Below are positions 55,029-62,238 of a stretch of 64,000 nucleotides of DNA, piece after piece. The notes under the pieces were generated by a model. That model ran no database searches. It worked only from the letters and a program-made list of their open reading frames with translations, and was not told where the DNA came from. Every line of letters begins with the position of its first letter. The first letter of the stretch is position 1. The position numbers and the translations under genes are program-made. Origin of the DNA: Yoonia vestfoldensis (GTDB lineage: Bacteria > Pseudomonadota > Alphaproteobacteria > Rhodobacterales > Rhodobacteraceae); the NCBI RefSeq assembly GCF_002158905.1, contig NZ_CP021431.1:2294001-2358000 (forward strand), written 5' to 3'.

Positions 55029-55880
55029 TCAATCCTTGGGCAAGCCCGCCAGCGTCAGCCCGGCAAAATCAAACAGCTTGGGGTCCAGCAGATGCGAGGG
55101 CCGCGCATTCATCAACGCCCGGAACATCACCTGCCTGCGCCCGGGGCTGTTGCGTTCCCAGCCATCCAGGATCTGCTTGACCTGCTGGCGTTGCAACCCG
55201 TCTTGCGACCCGCATAGATCACAGGGGATGATCGGATATTGCATGGCCTGCGCGAATTTCTCGCAATCGATTTCGGCGACATGGGCCAGCGGGCGGTAGA
55301 CGAACAGATCGCCTTCTTCATTGACCAGTTTCGGCGGCATCGTCGCGAGCCGGCCACCGTGGAACAGGTTCATGAAGAATGTTTCCAGAATGTCGTCGCG
55401 GTGATGGCCCAGCACGATTGCCGAACAGCCTTCTTCGCGGGCGACACGGTAAAGGTTGCCGCGCCGCAGCCGTGAACACAGCGCACAAAAGGTGCGACCG
55501 GCGGGGATCTTGTCCATCACGATGGAATAGGTGTCCTGATATTCGATCCGGTGCGGCACGCCCATCCGCGCCAGGAATTCGGGCAGCACCGTGGCAGGAA
55601 AGCCGGGCTGGCCTTGATCAAGATTGCAGGCCAGCAGATCGACCGGCAAGAGGCCGCGCCATTTGAGTTCATGAAGCACCGCCAAAAGGGTATAGCTGTC
55701 CTTGCCCCCCGACAGGCAAACCAGCCATTTCGGCCTAGTCCCATCGGCAGGGCGCGCGATCATCCCGTACTGCTCGATCGCTTCGCGCGTCTGACGCACG
55801 ATCCGTTTGCGGAGCTTCTTGAACTCTGTCGTGCTCGGCGCGCCTGCGAACAGCGGGTGTATTTCGGTTTCATCCAGCAT
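55029..55880 (-). CDS. ttcA: tRNA 2-thiocytidine(32) synthetase
   Basis: 283 residues from the ATG at 55880. PP-loop [12 protein letters not shown] binds [19 protein letters not shown] and a CDLCGSQ pair hold the [4Fe-4S] cluster cysteines; [19 protein letters not shown] and [12 protein letters not shown] complete the TtcA pattern. It thiolates C32 of several tRNAs. Single gene; the frame upstream of 55880 is antisense to the DUF3833 gene and is not coding. Confidence 0.93.
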   Translation of the reverse strand: MLDETEIHPLFAGAPSTTEFKKLRKRIVRQTREAIEQYGMIARPADGTRPKWLVCLSGGKDSYTLLAVLHELKWRGLLPVDLLACNLDQGQPGFPATVLPEFLARMGVPHRIEYQDTYSIVMDKIPAGRTFCALCSRLRRGNLYRVAREEGCSAIVLGHHRDDILETFFMNLFHGGRLATMPPKLVNEEGDLFVYRPLAHVAEIDCEKFAQAMQYPIIPCDLCGSQDGLQRQQVKQILDGWERNSPGRRQVMFRALMNARPSHLLDPKLFDFAGLTLAGLPKD

Positions 55881-55967
55881 AGCCGCGCTATGCCAGATCG
55901 CGGCCCGCCTGCCTAGAGGCATCCGACCCGGCACCTGGGACGTATCACCAAAAAGCCGGAGTGAAGA

Positions 55968-56507
55968 ATGATGCGCCTGATCGCCCTTGCCGCCCTGATG
56001 TTTCTGGCCGCCTGCACCGGCAAGCCCTCGTTCAATGATCCCGCCCTGAGCGACCGGCAATTGAACCTGGAGGAATTCTTTGACGGCGATCTGGTGGCCT
56101 ATGGCCAGTTTCAGGACATTCTTGGCACAATGCGCCGCAGTTTTGTCGTCACCATCGCGGGCGATTGGGACGGCGACCGGCTGCGGCTGGTGGAGGATTT
56201 CGTCTATGAGGACGGATCGACCGAACAGCGCATCTGGACATTGGTCAAAACCGGCGCAGACAGCTGGGAAGGGACCGCCCCCGGTGTGATTGGCCGCGCG
56301 ACCGGGCAGGAACAAGGCGACCGGTTCAATTGGCAATATGAGATCGCCCTGCCGGTGCCCTCTGCGGATGGGCCAACAGAGACGCTGCGGGTGCGTTTTG
56401 ATGACTGGATGTGGCTGCTGGCCGATGACCGCTTGCTGAATGTGGCCTATGTCAGCCGCTTCGGGGTGCATATCGGCCAGGTCATAATCGCGTTCGAGAA
56501 GTTGTGA
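55968..56507 (+). CDS. DUF3833-family lipoprotein
   Basis: 179 residues with lipoprotein signal [40 protein letters not shown] and [27 protein letters not shown] are typical DUF3833 segments; the fold is a lipocalin-like barrel. Function unknown. Divergent from ttcA and followed by two palindromes. Confidence 0.82.
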   Translation: MMRLIALAALMFLAACTGKPSFNDPALSDRQLNLEEFFDGDLVAYGQFQDILGTMRRSFVVTIAGDWDGDRLRLVEDFVYEDGSTEQRIWTLVKTGADSWEGTAPGVIGRATGQEQGDRFNWQYEIALPVPSADGPTETLRVRFDDWMWLLADDRLLNVAYVSRFGVHIGQVIIAFEKL

Positions 56508-56508
56508 C

Positions 56509-56564
56509 AAGAAATTTTGTCAAAATTTCTTGGGGGCGCGAAGATTTTTTGACAAAAAATCTTC
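56509..56564. terminator. Two adjacent A/T-rich palindromes, probable bidirectional terminator
   Basis: AAGAAATTTTG/CAAAATTTCTT (56509-56531) and GAAGATTTTTTG/CAAAAAATCTTC (56540-56564) are perfect inverted repeats sharing a TTTTG-x-CAAAA core, placed between the convergent DUF3833 and yidD genes. Both strands end in T-rich arms. The second one reaches the yidD stop. Confidence 0.65.
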
Positions 56565-56784
56565 ACTCCGGGACGTTGTCTATCCCGCTGCGCCCCCAGG
56601 GATGGCAGCGCAGGATGCGGCGGAATGCGAGCCAACCGCCCTTGATCGCGCCGTGTTTTTCCAAGGCTTCCAGCGCATAGGCCGAACAGGTCGGCTGATA
56701 GCGGCAATTATGGCCGACCCAGGGTGAAAAGAGCAGCCGATAGGCGCGAACTGGCAGCGCTAACAGATAGGCAAAGGGTGTCAT
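56563..56784 (-). CDS. yidD: Membrane protein insertion efficiency factor YidD
   Basis: 73 residues. [39 protein letters not shown] is the diagnostic core with the paired cysteines, and [15 protein letters not shown] the second. An amphipathic inner-membrane protein that helps YidC. It starts four bases inside the rnpA end, as in most bacteria. Confidence 0.93.
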   Translation of the reverse strand: MTPFAYLLALPVRAYRLLFSPWVGHNCRYQPTCSAYALEALEKHGAIKGGWLAFRRILRCHPWGRSGIDNVPE

Positions 56785-57173
56785 GCATGGATCTTTCGCA
56801 AGGCGCGCCGCAGATCTGCAACCAAGGCGTCAAACGGCAAAGAGGCGGTCACATCATGGCGTCCGACCAGCACATAATCCCAGCCATCACGGCCCTGCTC
56901 GGGCAAGACCAGCCGCGCGACATCGCGCAGGCGGCGTTTGGCGCGGTTGCGGGCCACCGCATTACCGACCTTTTTGGAACAGGTATATCCGACGCGGATG
57001 CCCGACGCCTCGCCCGGCGCGCGTTTGCGGGCCTGCAAATGGATACCGGGGGTGCCTTGACGCAGCGCCTGGGCCGCCCGCAGGAAATCGGCGCGCTTGG
57101 TCAGGGTTGTCAGACAAACGCAAACCGCCGGAGCGCCCGTGTCAGGCTCTGCCGGCGGTTTCAAAACGCTCAA
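56781..57173 (-). CDS. rnpA: Ribonuclease P protein component
   Basis: 130 residues. The RNR motif region [27 protein letters not shown] and the N-terminal [10 protein letters not shown] segment identify it. It binds the RNase P RNA for tRNA 5' processing. It lies between rpmH and yidD; the usual next gene yidC is absent on the far side of yidD. Confidence 0.94.
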   Translation of the reverse strand: MSVLKPPAEPDTGAPAVCVCLTTLTKRADFLRAAQALRQGTPGIHLQARKRAPGEASGIRVGYTCSKKVGNAVARNRAKRRLRDVARLVLPEQGRDGWDYVLVGRHDVTASLPFDALVADLRRALRKIHA

Positions 57174-57189
57174 GACGAAAGAAGAGCGC

Positions 57190-57324
57190 TTACGCGCTCA
57201 GCTTTGCGCGGCCTTTGGCGCGCCGGGCGTTCAGGATCTTGCGACCTGCTTTTGTCGCCATGCGCGCGCGAAAGCCGTGACGGTTCTTGCGAACCCGGTT
57301 GGATGGTTGGAACGTACGCTTCAT
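57190..57324 (-). CDS. rpmH: 50S ribosomal protein L34
   Basis: 44 residues from the ATG at 57324, [20 protein letters not shown] followed by [21 protein letters not shown]: the canonical L34 sequence, with a GGAGGA ribosome site seven bases before the start. The stop codon lies inside a small GAGCGC/GCGCTC hairpin. Promoter-proximal gene of the rpmH-rnpA-yidD unit. Confidence 0.97.
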   Translation of the reverse strand: MKRTFQPSNRVRKNRHGFRARMATKAGRKILNARRAKGRAKLSA

Positions 57325-57635
57325 CGCGTGTCCTCCGGTTGGTGGCCAAATCCCGACCGGGATTCGAAGCCGTATTACATGTCAGACCTGCTCCTTAGAG
57401 GTGGCATGGGATGCTGTCAACGCGCTTGCGGGGCAAGTCGGCAAGTTCACCCAACTTTCTGGGCTGCAGATTGAAACATCACCCCGCTTTGCATCAATGC
57501 CGCGTGAGGTGGCTAGCCCCGCCGCCCGCAACAGGCCATCAAGCGGTGGGCGGGCATCCCGCTGGCCATATCTGCAGGCGGTCCGCTGATCGTATCGCGG
57601 TCTTGGCCCTGTGTCGCAAGAAAGGACGATGACCC
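57325..57635. other. Intergenic region between rpmH and the flavin reductase gene
   Basis: 311 bp separating divergent genes. It holds the rpmH leader and candidate promoter at 57392-57420. I looked for DnaA boxes (TTATCCACA) and an origin-like AT cluster and saw none, so there is no support for an origin here. The rest carries nothing I can name. Confidence 0.5.
57392..57420 (-). promoter_or_regulatory. Candidate rpmH promoter
   Basis: On the minus strand a perfect TTGACA (57415-57420) is followed after 17 bases by TAAGGA (57392-57397), about 70 bp upstream of the rpmH start. The -35 box is ideal, the -10 box weak, as is common in Rhodobacterales. Confidence 0.45.
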
Positions 57636-59054
57636 ATGAACCGGATCACAACGGATATCTGCATCATCGGCGCGGGCTCTGGCGGGCTTTCGGTCGCGGC
57701 GGGGGCGGTGCAGATGGGGGCAAAGGTCGTGCTGATCGAAGGGCATAAGATGGGCGGCGATTGCCTGAATTACGGCTGCGTGCCGTCCAAGGCGCTGATC
57801 GCCTCGGCCAAGCAGGCGCATGCGATGGGGCATGGCGCGCCTTTGGGGATTGGCGCGACAGAGGCGCAGGTCGATTACGCCGCCGCCAAGGACCATGTGG
57901 CCGATGTCATCGCCACCATCGCGCCCGTCGATAGCGTAGAGCGGTTCACAGGGCTGGGCGTGCATGTCATTCAGGACTACGGGCGCTTTATCTCGCCAAC
58001 CCAAGTGCAGGCCGGCGACACGATCATCACCGCGCGTCGTTTCGTCGTGGCGACAGGGTCCGGCCCGCTGGTGCCACCAATCCCCGGGTTGGCGGATGTG
58101 CCTTATCACACCAATGAGACCATCTTTGATCTGCGCGACAAACCCGATCACCTGATCATCATCGGCGGCGGGCCGATCGGGATGGAACTGGCGCAGGCGC
58201 ACCGGCGGCTGGGCTGTGACGTGACCGTGATCGAAGGCGCCAAGGCCTTTGGCAAGGACGACCCCGAAACCGCGGCCATCGTGCTTGATAGCCTGCGCGA
58301 CGAAGGCGTGGTGATTATAGAGGACGCGCAGGCCGAAAAGATCAGCCAGTCGGATGGCAAGATCACCGTGCACACCCCCAAGGGCGATGTGACCGGCAGC
58401 CATCTGCTGATCGCGGTGGGGCGCAAGGTCAATATAGACAGGCTGGATCTGGACAAAGGCGGCATCGCCTATGACCGCAAGGGCCTCAAGGTCGGGGCTG
58501 ACCTGCGGTCCGTGACCAATCGGCGGGTTTATGCCGCCGGTGACGTGGCAGGCGGGCTGCAATTCACCCATGTCGCGGGCTATCACGCCAGCGTGCTGAT
58601 CCGGTCGCTGCTGTTTGCGCTGCCCTCCAAGCAGCGGACCGACCATATCCCCTGGACATCCTATACCGACCCCGAACTGGCGCAGGTCGGCCTGACAGAG
58701 GCGCAGGCCCGCAAGAAACACGGGCCAAAGCTGGAAGTCGTGCGCTTCGCGTTCCACCACAACGACCGCCTGATTGCCGAACGCAAGACCAAGGGGCTGA
58801 TCAAGGTGATGGTGGTCAAAGGCCGCCCCGTCGGTGTGTCGATGGCAGGGCATATGGCGGGCGAATTGATCGGCCTCTGGGCCATGGCCATCGCCAACGG
58901 GATGAAAATGTCCGCCATCGCACAGACCGTCCTGCCTTATCCCACAGTCAGCGAGGTTAACAAACGCGCGGCAGGTGCTTATTTTAGCCCAAGACTTTTT
59001 GAAAACCCCAAGGTAAAGCGGGTTGTCGGTCTGGTGCAGCGCTGGCTGCCCTGA
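57636..59054 (+). CDS. FAD-dependent pyridine nucleotide-disulfide oxidoreductase (mercuric reductase/Lpd-like)
   Basis: 472 residues. FAD motif CIIGAGSGGLSVAAG, redox-active disulfide GGDCLNYGCVPSKAL (CxxxxC), NAD motif IIIGGGPIGMELAQA, second FAD contact VYAAGDVAGG and the C-terminal interface domain with the base motif region LPYPTVSEVNKRA. The HPTxxE His of true lipoamide dehydrogenases is replaced by YPTVSE, and there is no N-terminal metal-binding domain, so neither Lpd nor MerA is certain. It sits 15 bases before the sensor kinase gene in the same direction. Confidence 0.8.
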   Translation: MNRITTDICIIGAGSGGLSVAAGAVQMGAKVVLIEGHKMGGDCLNYGCVPSKALIASAKQAHAMGHGAPLGIGATEAQVDYAAAKDHVADVIATIAPVDSVERFTGLGVHVIQDYGRFISPTQVQAGDTIITARRFVVATGSGPLVPPIPGLADVPYHTNETIFDLRDKPDHLIIIGGGPIGMELAQAHRRLGCDVTVIEGAKAFGKDDPETAAIVLDSLRDEGVVIIEDAQAEKISQSDGKITVHTPKGDVTGSHLLIAVGRKVNIDRLDLDKGGIAYDRKGLKVGADLRSVTNRRVYAAGDVAGGLQFTHVAGYHASVLIRSLLFALPSKQRTDHIPWTSYTDPELAQVGLTEAQARKKHGPKLEVVRFAFHHNDRLIAERKTKGLIKVMVVKGRPVGVSMAGHMAGELIGLWAMAIANGMKMSAIAQTVLPYPTVSEVNKRAAGAYFSPRLFENPKVKRVVGLVQRWLP

Positions 59055-59069
59055 CCTCAGCGAGGGACG

Positions 59070-60470
59070 ATGGCCAATTCTCTTTCAGGGCGATTTCTGA
59101 TCCTGACAATCATCTTCGTGATGATCGCGGAAATCTTTATCTTCGTGCCCTCTGTCGCGCGGTTCCGCGAGGATTATCTGCTCGCCCGGCTGGAACGCGC
59201 GCAGATCGCGTCCCTGGCGGTCGAGGTCGATGCGATGATCAGCCCCGCGCTCGAGGCAGAGCTGCTGGAAAACGCCGAAATCTACAATGTCGTGTTGCGC
59301 CGCGACCAGATTCGGCAATTGGCGCTATCCTCTAAACTGCCCGCGCCGGTGGCGGCGACCTATGACATGCGCGCGCCATCCGGGTTTACACTGGTCGCGG
59401 ATGCATTGCGCACGCTGGTCCAGCCCGAGGAGCGGATCATCCGCGTGATCGGCCATCCGGTGCGCGACGGTGGCCAGCTGATCGAGATCACGATGGATGA
59501 ACGCCCGATGCAGCTGGCGATGCGCGATTACGGGCGCAATATCCTGATTCTGTCAGCCTTTATTTCGGTGATGACGGCGGGCTTGCTGTTCCTGGCGGTG
59601 CAGATCCTGCTGGTGCGGCCGATCAAGGGCGTGGTGGCGCATATGCAAAGCTATGCCAAGGCCCCCGAGGATGCGCGCCAGATCATCACGCCCCGCGCCA
59701 GCCTGCGCGAATTGCGCGACGCCGAAGTCGCCTTGCAGACAATGCAGACCCAGCTGACCACGGCGCTGCGGCAAAAGGAACGGCTGGCACAGCTGGGCGG
59801 CGCCGTGGCCAAGGTCAGCCATGATCTGCGCAATATCATGACTTCGGCGCAATTGTTCACCGACCGGATCGGCGGGTCCGATGATCCTTTGGTCAAGCGG
59901 ATGGCGCCGAAGCTGGTCAATTCCATCACCCGCGCCGTGAACCTGTGCGAAACCACGCTGGCCTTTGGCCGGGTCGATGAACCCGCCCCCGCGCTGACCC
60001 GCGTGAACCTGTCGCGCATCGTCGAGGATGTGGTGGATAGCGAAAGACTGGCCGCAGGCGATTACCCTTTGTCCTTTGCCGAAGACATCCCCGCCACCAT
60101 GACGCTGCGCGCGGATGGCGAACAATTGTACCGGGTGATCTTTAACCTTGTGCGCAATGCGCGTCAGGCGATCATGGCCACCGGCGTGCCCGGCGAGATC
60201 GGTCTGCGCGCCGACGAGGATGAGCTGGTCTGGCGGCTGATCATCCGCGACACCGGCCCCGGCATGCCCCAGAAGGCGCGTGAACACCTGTTCCAGCCGT
60301 TCCAGGGCGGCGTGCGCAAGGGCGGCGCAGGTCTTGGCCTTGTGATCGCGGCCGATCTGGTGCGCGGCCATGGCGGCCGGCTGGAATTGCAAGAGAGCAG
60401 CGCAGAGGGCACGACCTTTGTTATTCAGCTGCCCAAAGCCGACCTTGCGCTGGCCGATGCCGTACAATGA
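59070..60470 (+). CDS. Membrane sensor histidine kinase
   Basis: 466 residues. Two helices (about 8-27 and 155-178) flank a periplasmic sensor domain of about 125 residues, followed by a HAMP-like linker (LLVRPIKGVVAHMQSYA), a coiled segment and the HisKA box with His251 in AKVSHDLRNIMTSAQ. The ATPase domain has N-box NLVRNARQAI, G1 DTGPGMP and G2 GGAGLGLVIA. No response regulator gene is adjacent, so the partner is elsewhere. Closeness to the flavin disulfide reductase could hint at a redox-related signal, which is speculative. Confidence 0.88.
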   Translation: MANSLSGRFLILTIIFVMIAEIFIFVPSVARFREDYLLARLERAQIASLAVEVDAMISPALEAELLENAEIYNVVLRRDQIRQLALSSKLPAPVAATYDMRAPSGFTLVADALRTLVQPEERIIRVIGHPVRDGGQLIEITMDERPMQLAMRDYGRNILILSAFISVMTAGLLFLAVQILLVRPIKGVVAHMQSYAKAPEDARQIITPRASLRELRDAEVALQTMQTQLTTALRQKERLAQLGGAVAKVSHDLRNIMTSAQLFTDRIGGSDDPLVKRMAPKLVNSITRAVNLCETTLAFGRVDEPAPALTRVNLSRIVEDVVDSERLAAGDYPLSFAEDIPATMTLRADGEQLYRVIFNLVRNARQAIMATGVPGEIGLRADEDELVWRLIIRDTGPGMPQKAREHLFQPFQGGVRKGGAGLGLVIAADLVRGHGGRLELQESSAEGTTFVIQLPKADLALADAVQ

Positions 60471-60490
60471 CAAGAAATCCGTTTTGGCCC

Positions 60491-60519
60491 TTGCATCATC
60501 CAGCCCCTGAGTCTAAATC
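60491..60519 (+). promoter_or_regulatory. Candidate tRNA-Arg(ACG) promoter
   Basis: TTGCAT (60491) and TAAATC (60514), 17 bases apart, end 11 bases before the tRNA. The distance is right for a tRNA start site; the boxes are moderate matches. Confidence 0.35.
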
Positions 60520-60530
60520 GAGCCTCACGC

Positions 60531-60607
60531 GGATTGGTAGCTCAGTTGGATAGAGTACTTGACTACGAATCAAGGGGTCGGGGGTTCGAATCCTCCCCAG
60601 TCCGCCA
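60531..60607 (+). tRNA. tRNA-Arg(ACG)
   Basis: 77 nt with a complete cloverleaf: acceptor GGATTGG/CCAGTCC, D-stem GCTC/GAGT, anticodon arm CTTGA-CTACGAA-TCAAG (anticodon ACG, read as inosine), T-arm GGGGG-TTCGAAT-CCTCC, discriminator G and encoded CCA. It marks the boundary between core genes and the right-hand mobile region and is probably the attachment site of the integrase at 62201-63406. Confidence 0.95.
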
Positions 60608-60832
60608 TTAGCCCTTGAATTAATTTAATTTTTTGTGGTGCATGGTAACTGTTACCATAACAGCTCCCCAATAGCAGGAGCGCTTGCTTCAGCCCCCCAC
60701 CCCAACACAAAAATCCGCCCCAAGGGCTGACCCCACCCAGGTAGTACCCCCCTTACACAACAAGACCCCCCTTTCCGCCTGTACATATGACTGTGCACAA
60801 ACGACGGGCCGTCACGCTGTGATCGGAACTGG
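60608..60832. other. Non-coding flank of tRNA-Arg with a 17-bp palindrome
   Basis: 225 bp, unlike the host in composition, with AT-rich (AATTAATTTAATTTTTTG) and C-rich stretches. It contains the perfect palindrome ATGGTAAC-T-GTTACCAT (60642-60658), a TGTGCACA near 60793 and two copies of ACCCCCCTT near 60740-60770. Position beside the presumed attachment site suggests recombinase arm or excisionase sites. No gene seen. Confidence 0.45.
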
Positions 60833-61129
60833 TTAGGATCTCTGGGTCATCCCAAGGGCACGCATGACCCCCTCAAGCGCATGTAAATCTTTCAGCTTCT
60901 CTGCACGTTTACGCCTGATCTCACGTGTTTCCCAACCGTGTACTGTCTTTGCCTGTGCGCAACGTTCTCGGCCTTGCTGCGTCTTCGGACCTGTGGACGC
61001 GCCACCATGCGTCCGGCACACGGTCTTGCCCCGCACCGCAGGCTTGCGGCACTGCACACCGCTGCGCTTGCTCTTGGCCTGACAGCGCGCCGCTACAGCG
61101 CCGAAACTGGTGATGAAGGGTTCTGTCAC
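60833..61129 (-). CDS. HGGxSTG domain protein
   Basis: 98 residues, apparently from a GTG at 61129. CQAKSKRSGVQCRKPAVRGKTVCRTHGGASTGPKT places four cysteines and a His in a zinc-knuckle-like pattern, followed by the HGGxSTG motif and a basic helix (AKTVHGWETREIRRKRAEKL). The domain is frequent in phages and mobile elements. Function unknown; nucleic-acid binding is plausible. Confidence 0.75.
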   Translation of the reverse strand: MTEPFITSFGAVAARCQAKSKRSGVQCRKPAVRGKTVCRTHGGASTGPKTQQGRERCAQAKTVHGWETREIRRKRAEKLKDLHALEGVMRALGMTQRS

Positions 61130-61238
61130 GGCTCAGAGCTCCCGCCTGCACAATCGTCCCACGATACCATATTTCAAAATTCTTTGTCAGCTTTCATTAA
61201 GCCGCCCACTGCAAGCCACCTCTCATACATGCTGATGC

Positions 61239-61340
61239 CGTTATGGTATTCTTGTGGCGCAGGCGATGGCTGAAGGCTTTGTGCTTCTCAGCAATGACGC
61301 GAAGCTGAAGGCCTATGGTTGGCCAGTGTTGGATGTTTGA
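61239..61340 (+). pseudogene. C-terminal remnant of a VapC-type PIN toxin
   Basis: 33 codons reading RYGILVAQAMAEGFVLLSND and then AKLKAYGWPVLDV to a stop. This is the usual last third of a VapC protein (D/R-x-x-IAQA-x-AEG then the S-x-D motif). A stop codon lies directly upstream in frame, and the first two thirds are missing, so it is a dead fragment. Confidence 0.6.
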
Positions 61341-61387
61341 TCGCGAAGAAGGCCGCGCATTTTTGCCCAGCCCGTCTGCGGTAATGG

Positions 61388-61450
61388 TCGCGTTGCAGGG
61401 TGCACAGCCTCAGCACAGCCGACCTTAGATGACATCGGCAGTGTGACCCC
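61388..61450. repeat. Direct repeat copy 1 of the integrase 3' end
   Basis: CGTTGCAGGGTGCACAGC, then (after a gap) TCAGCACAGCCGACCTT and GATGACATCG match 62172-62238 with only a few differences. In copy 2 this sequence is the last codons of the integrase and its downstream flank. The repeats are 783 bp apart and enclose the BrnT module. Confidence 0.8.
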
Positions 61451-61461
61451 AACGCCCCCCG

Positions 61462-61785
61462 CTACGCGCCGTTCAGCGCTGCCAGGGCCGCCTCTGGCGC
61501 ACGGTCCAAGATCTTGAGGAGCGCCTTTGCAGGGCCGGTGGGGTAGCGCTTGCCTTGCTCCCAATTCCGAAGGGTGTCGATGGGTACGTCAAGCTTTGTG
61601 GCCAATTGGACCTGCGTCAGGCCTAGCCGCCTTCGGATCTGGCGCGCGTAATCGCCTGCGTCGGCAAGCGCAGCCATCTCGTCTTCAAGCATGTGGCTCT
61701 TGATCTCCACCTCAGTGGTGGCATCAACCCGCGAGATATCAATACGCCCTGCTGGGGCTGCGCCATCAGTTTTGTAAACGCCCAT
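61462..61785 (-). CDS. XRE-type helix-turn-helix antitoxin, partner of BrnT
   Basis: 107 residues. The C-terminal half is a helix-turn-helix (ARQIRRRLGLTQVQLATKLD, PIDTLRNWEQGKRYPTGPAKALLKIL), like HigA or MqsA-type antitoxins, with a ten-residue acidic N-terminal linker region (VEIKSHMLEDEMAAL). It begins 20 bases inside the toxin gene. Classical BrnA is a ribbon-helix-helix protein, so this is a different partner type. It probably binds its own promoter. Confidence 0.8.
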   Translation of the reverse strand: MGVYKTDGAAPAGRIDISRVDATTEVEIKSHMLEDEMAALADAGDYARQIRRRLGLTQVQLATKLDVPIDTLRNWEQGKRYPTGPAKALLKILDRAPEAALAALNGA

Positions 61786-62041
61786 ATCGTTTCACCTCTC
61801 TTTGGTTGGCCTTCCGCGCCGAGATAATCCTGAGCCGTCCACCGCGTTGAGTAAATACCACCACGAACAACCGTCCGGTAACGGTGCCATAAACTTGGTA
61901 GCGGGCTTCCCCGTAGATCATGCGGTCATCGGTCAACACAGTCCGGCCTGGATCGAAGAACACTTGCGTTGCATAAGCAAAGTCAAAGCCGCGCTCCTGA
62001 AAGCATGCCTCACTTTTATCATCGTCCCATTCGAACTCCAT
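61766..62041 (-). CDS. BrnT-family toxin
   Basis: 91 residues from the ATG at 62041. MEFEWDDDKSEACFQERGFDFAYATQVFFDP and the C-terminal RLRIISARKANQREVKRY are the BrnT (RelE-like RNase) hallmarks, with the basic catalytic tail kept. Such toxins cut RNA and stop growth when released. Toxin gene first, antitoxin second, which is the BrnTA order. Confidence 0.88.
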   Translation of the reverse strand: MEFEWDDDKSEACFQERGFDFAYATQVFFDPGRTVLTDDRMIYGEARYQVYGTVTGRLFVVVFTQRGGRLRIISARKANQREVKRYGRLQN

Positions 62042-62171
62042 GCTTTGATGTAGGCCATTGAACGACCTCGTTCAAGTGGGATTACTCAGTGTCGTGCCTT
62101 GTTAATTCGATAGACCAGACCCCTTCATAACAACAGGCCGGACATTTCTGCCCGGCCCACCTGCTCTCAGG
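62042..62171. other. Promoter region of the BrnT module and integrase terminator
   Basis: About 130 bp. Contains GCCGG-N9-CCGGC (62131-62157 region), a GC hairpin that may terminate the integrase transcript or lie in the toxin leader. No gene seen. Confidence 0.4.
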
Positions 62172-62238
62172 GTAGCGTTGCAGGGTGCACAGCTAGATGT
62201 TCAGCACAGCCGACCTTGGATGACATCGCCATGTGACC
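62172..62238. repeat. Direct repeat copy 2, overlapping the integrase stop
   Basis: Second copy of the sequence at 61388-61450, about 65 bp, with an eight-base insertion (AGATGT region) relative to copy 1. The integrase stop codon is at 62201-62203, so roughly half the repeat is the coding end of the integrase. Confidence 0.8.

Noticed and set aside
55881..56510. Large minus-strand extension of ttcA to 493 residues
   Set aside because: It covers the DUF3833 lipoprotein gene on the other strand; the normal TtcA start is the ATG at 55880.
57335..57410. tRNA-like stretch (a GGGATTCGAA T-loop-like sequence) before rpmH
   Set aside because: I could not fold a T-stem, acceptor or D-arm around it on either strand; it is better explained as leader and promoter of rpmH.
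57325..57635. Possible chromosome origin near rpmH
   Set aside because: No DnaA boxes, AT-rich unwinding region or dnaA gene seen.
57636..59054. Assignment as dihydrolipoamide dehydrogenase or mercuric reductase
   Set aside because: The C-terminal HPT motif of Lpd is YPT and there is no metal-binding domain or mer operon; left as a general family member.
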